A stretch of DNA of 15,263 nucleotides from Campylobacteraceae bacterium (GTDB lineage: Bacteria > Campylobacterota > Campylobacteria > Campylobacterales > Campylobacteraceae): positions 1-15,263 of the forward strand of contig JAISNG010000125.1 of the NCBI GenBank assembly GCA_031276365.1. The letters run 5' to 3'. A program made the translations under genes and the position numbers. The notes beneath the pieces are model-generated. The model saw nothing but the letters and a program-made list of their open reading frames with translations. It was not told the origin of the DNA and did no database searches. Of this stretch, positions 15,026-15,263 are shown in pieces; within the stretch, counting starts at the first letter, position 1; each line of letters opens with the position of its first letter.

Positions 15026-15184
15026 CTCCGTCATTCCCGCGCAGGTGGGAATCCAAGCTAAAAACAATTTCAAAAAGTAAAATCATGAAAGAAAAAAGAC
15101 AAATTTTGAAACATTAATCTTTTTCATATAATCTATGCTTGTTTGCAAGATTTTTGGATACCCGCCTGCGCGGGTATGACGGAG
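15026..15184 (-). repeat. REP-bounded element, copy B (MITE-like)
   Basis: The left palindrome ATTCCCGC-GCAG-GTGGGAAT (15033-15052) and the right palindrome ATACCCGC-CTGC-GCGGGTAT (15158-15177) flank about 105 bp of AT-rich DNA. Read on the minus strand it aligns with 9574-9755: identical for the first 35 bases, similar in the interior, ending in the ATTCCC palindrome. Unlike copy A, both terminal palindromes are compact. No coding capacity is seen. Confidence 0.7.
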
Positions 15185-15263
15185 GAAATGCTGGTATGAC
15201 GGAGAGAGTGCTGGTGTGATAAAAAATGCAAGCATGACAGAGGAAATGCAGGTATAACAGAAG
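15175..15263 (+). repeat. 20-bp degenerate tandem repeats
   Basis: Units beginning near 15175, 15195, 15215, 15233 and 15253 vary around TATGACGGAGGAAATGCTGG. The first unit overlaps the end of REP element B, so the array seems to have grown from the REP tail. It continues beyond the window. Confidence 0.65.

Overview
The window looks like a chromosome segment from a member of the Campylobacterota (epsilonproteobacteria). PyrB, PepF, ProC, BamD and Lon all have the sequence character of that group, the DNA is moderately AT-rich, TTG starts are frequent, and bamD sits directly before lon. The genus cannot be fixed from sequence alone. The sulfur genes suggest a free-living, sulfur-handling lineage rather than a host-adapted Campylobacter.

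Layout. (1) Positions 10-3067 hold a tightly packed operon: pyrB (aspartate carbamoyltransferase), pepF (M3 oligoendopeptidase) and a small protein resembling the ClpXP adaptor SspB. (2) Positions 3068-3775 are gene-free. They carry a two-copy 29-bp repeat and, at the end, a promoter overlapped by a perfect 10-bp-arm palindrome. (3) Positions 3782-8968 hold a five-gene sulfur operon: cysM-like cysteine synthase, a JAMM metalloprotease, a ThiS/CysO-like carrier fused to a MoeB/ThiF E1 enzyme and a rhodanese, a Family 2A encapsulin shell (SrpI-like), and a SufS-type cysteine desulfurase with an N-terminal extension of about 100 residues that should be the encapsulin cargo. (4) Positions 8969-10911 contain no intact gene. 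There is a decayed 5' fragment of dnaE, a REP-bounded element of about 180 bp, and two fields of degenerate repeats, one of which incorporates copies of the 3' end of proC. (5) Positions 10912-11649 hold proC on the minus strand. (6) Positions 11805-14875 hold bamD and lon. (7) Positions 14876-15263 contain a duplicated lon 3' end, a second copy of the REP-bounded element in the opposite orientation, and 20-bp tandem repeats running off the window.

The sulfur operon is the highlight. Family 2A encapsulins packaging a cysteine desulfurase are known sulfur-storage compartments. The CysM / sulfur-carrier / Mec-type JAMM / MoeZ set is a known route to cysteine from a protein thiocarboxylate, as in Mycobacterium tuberculosis. 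Having both in one operon suggests a two-way sulfur bank: the packaged desulfurase deposits sulfur in the shell, and the rhodanese-E1-carrier branch withdraws it to rebuild cysteine. The carrier's Gly-Gly is internal because of the fusion, so the neighbouring JAMM protease may have to cut the polypeptide before the carrier can be charged. These functional links are inference; the gene identities are strong.
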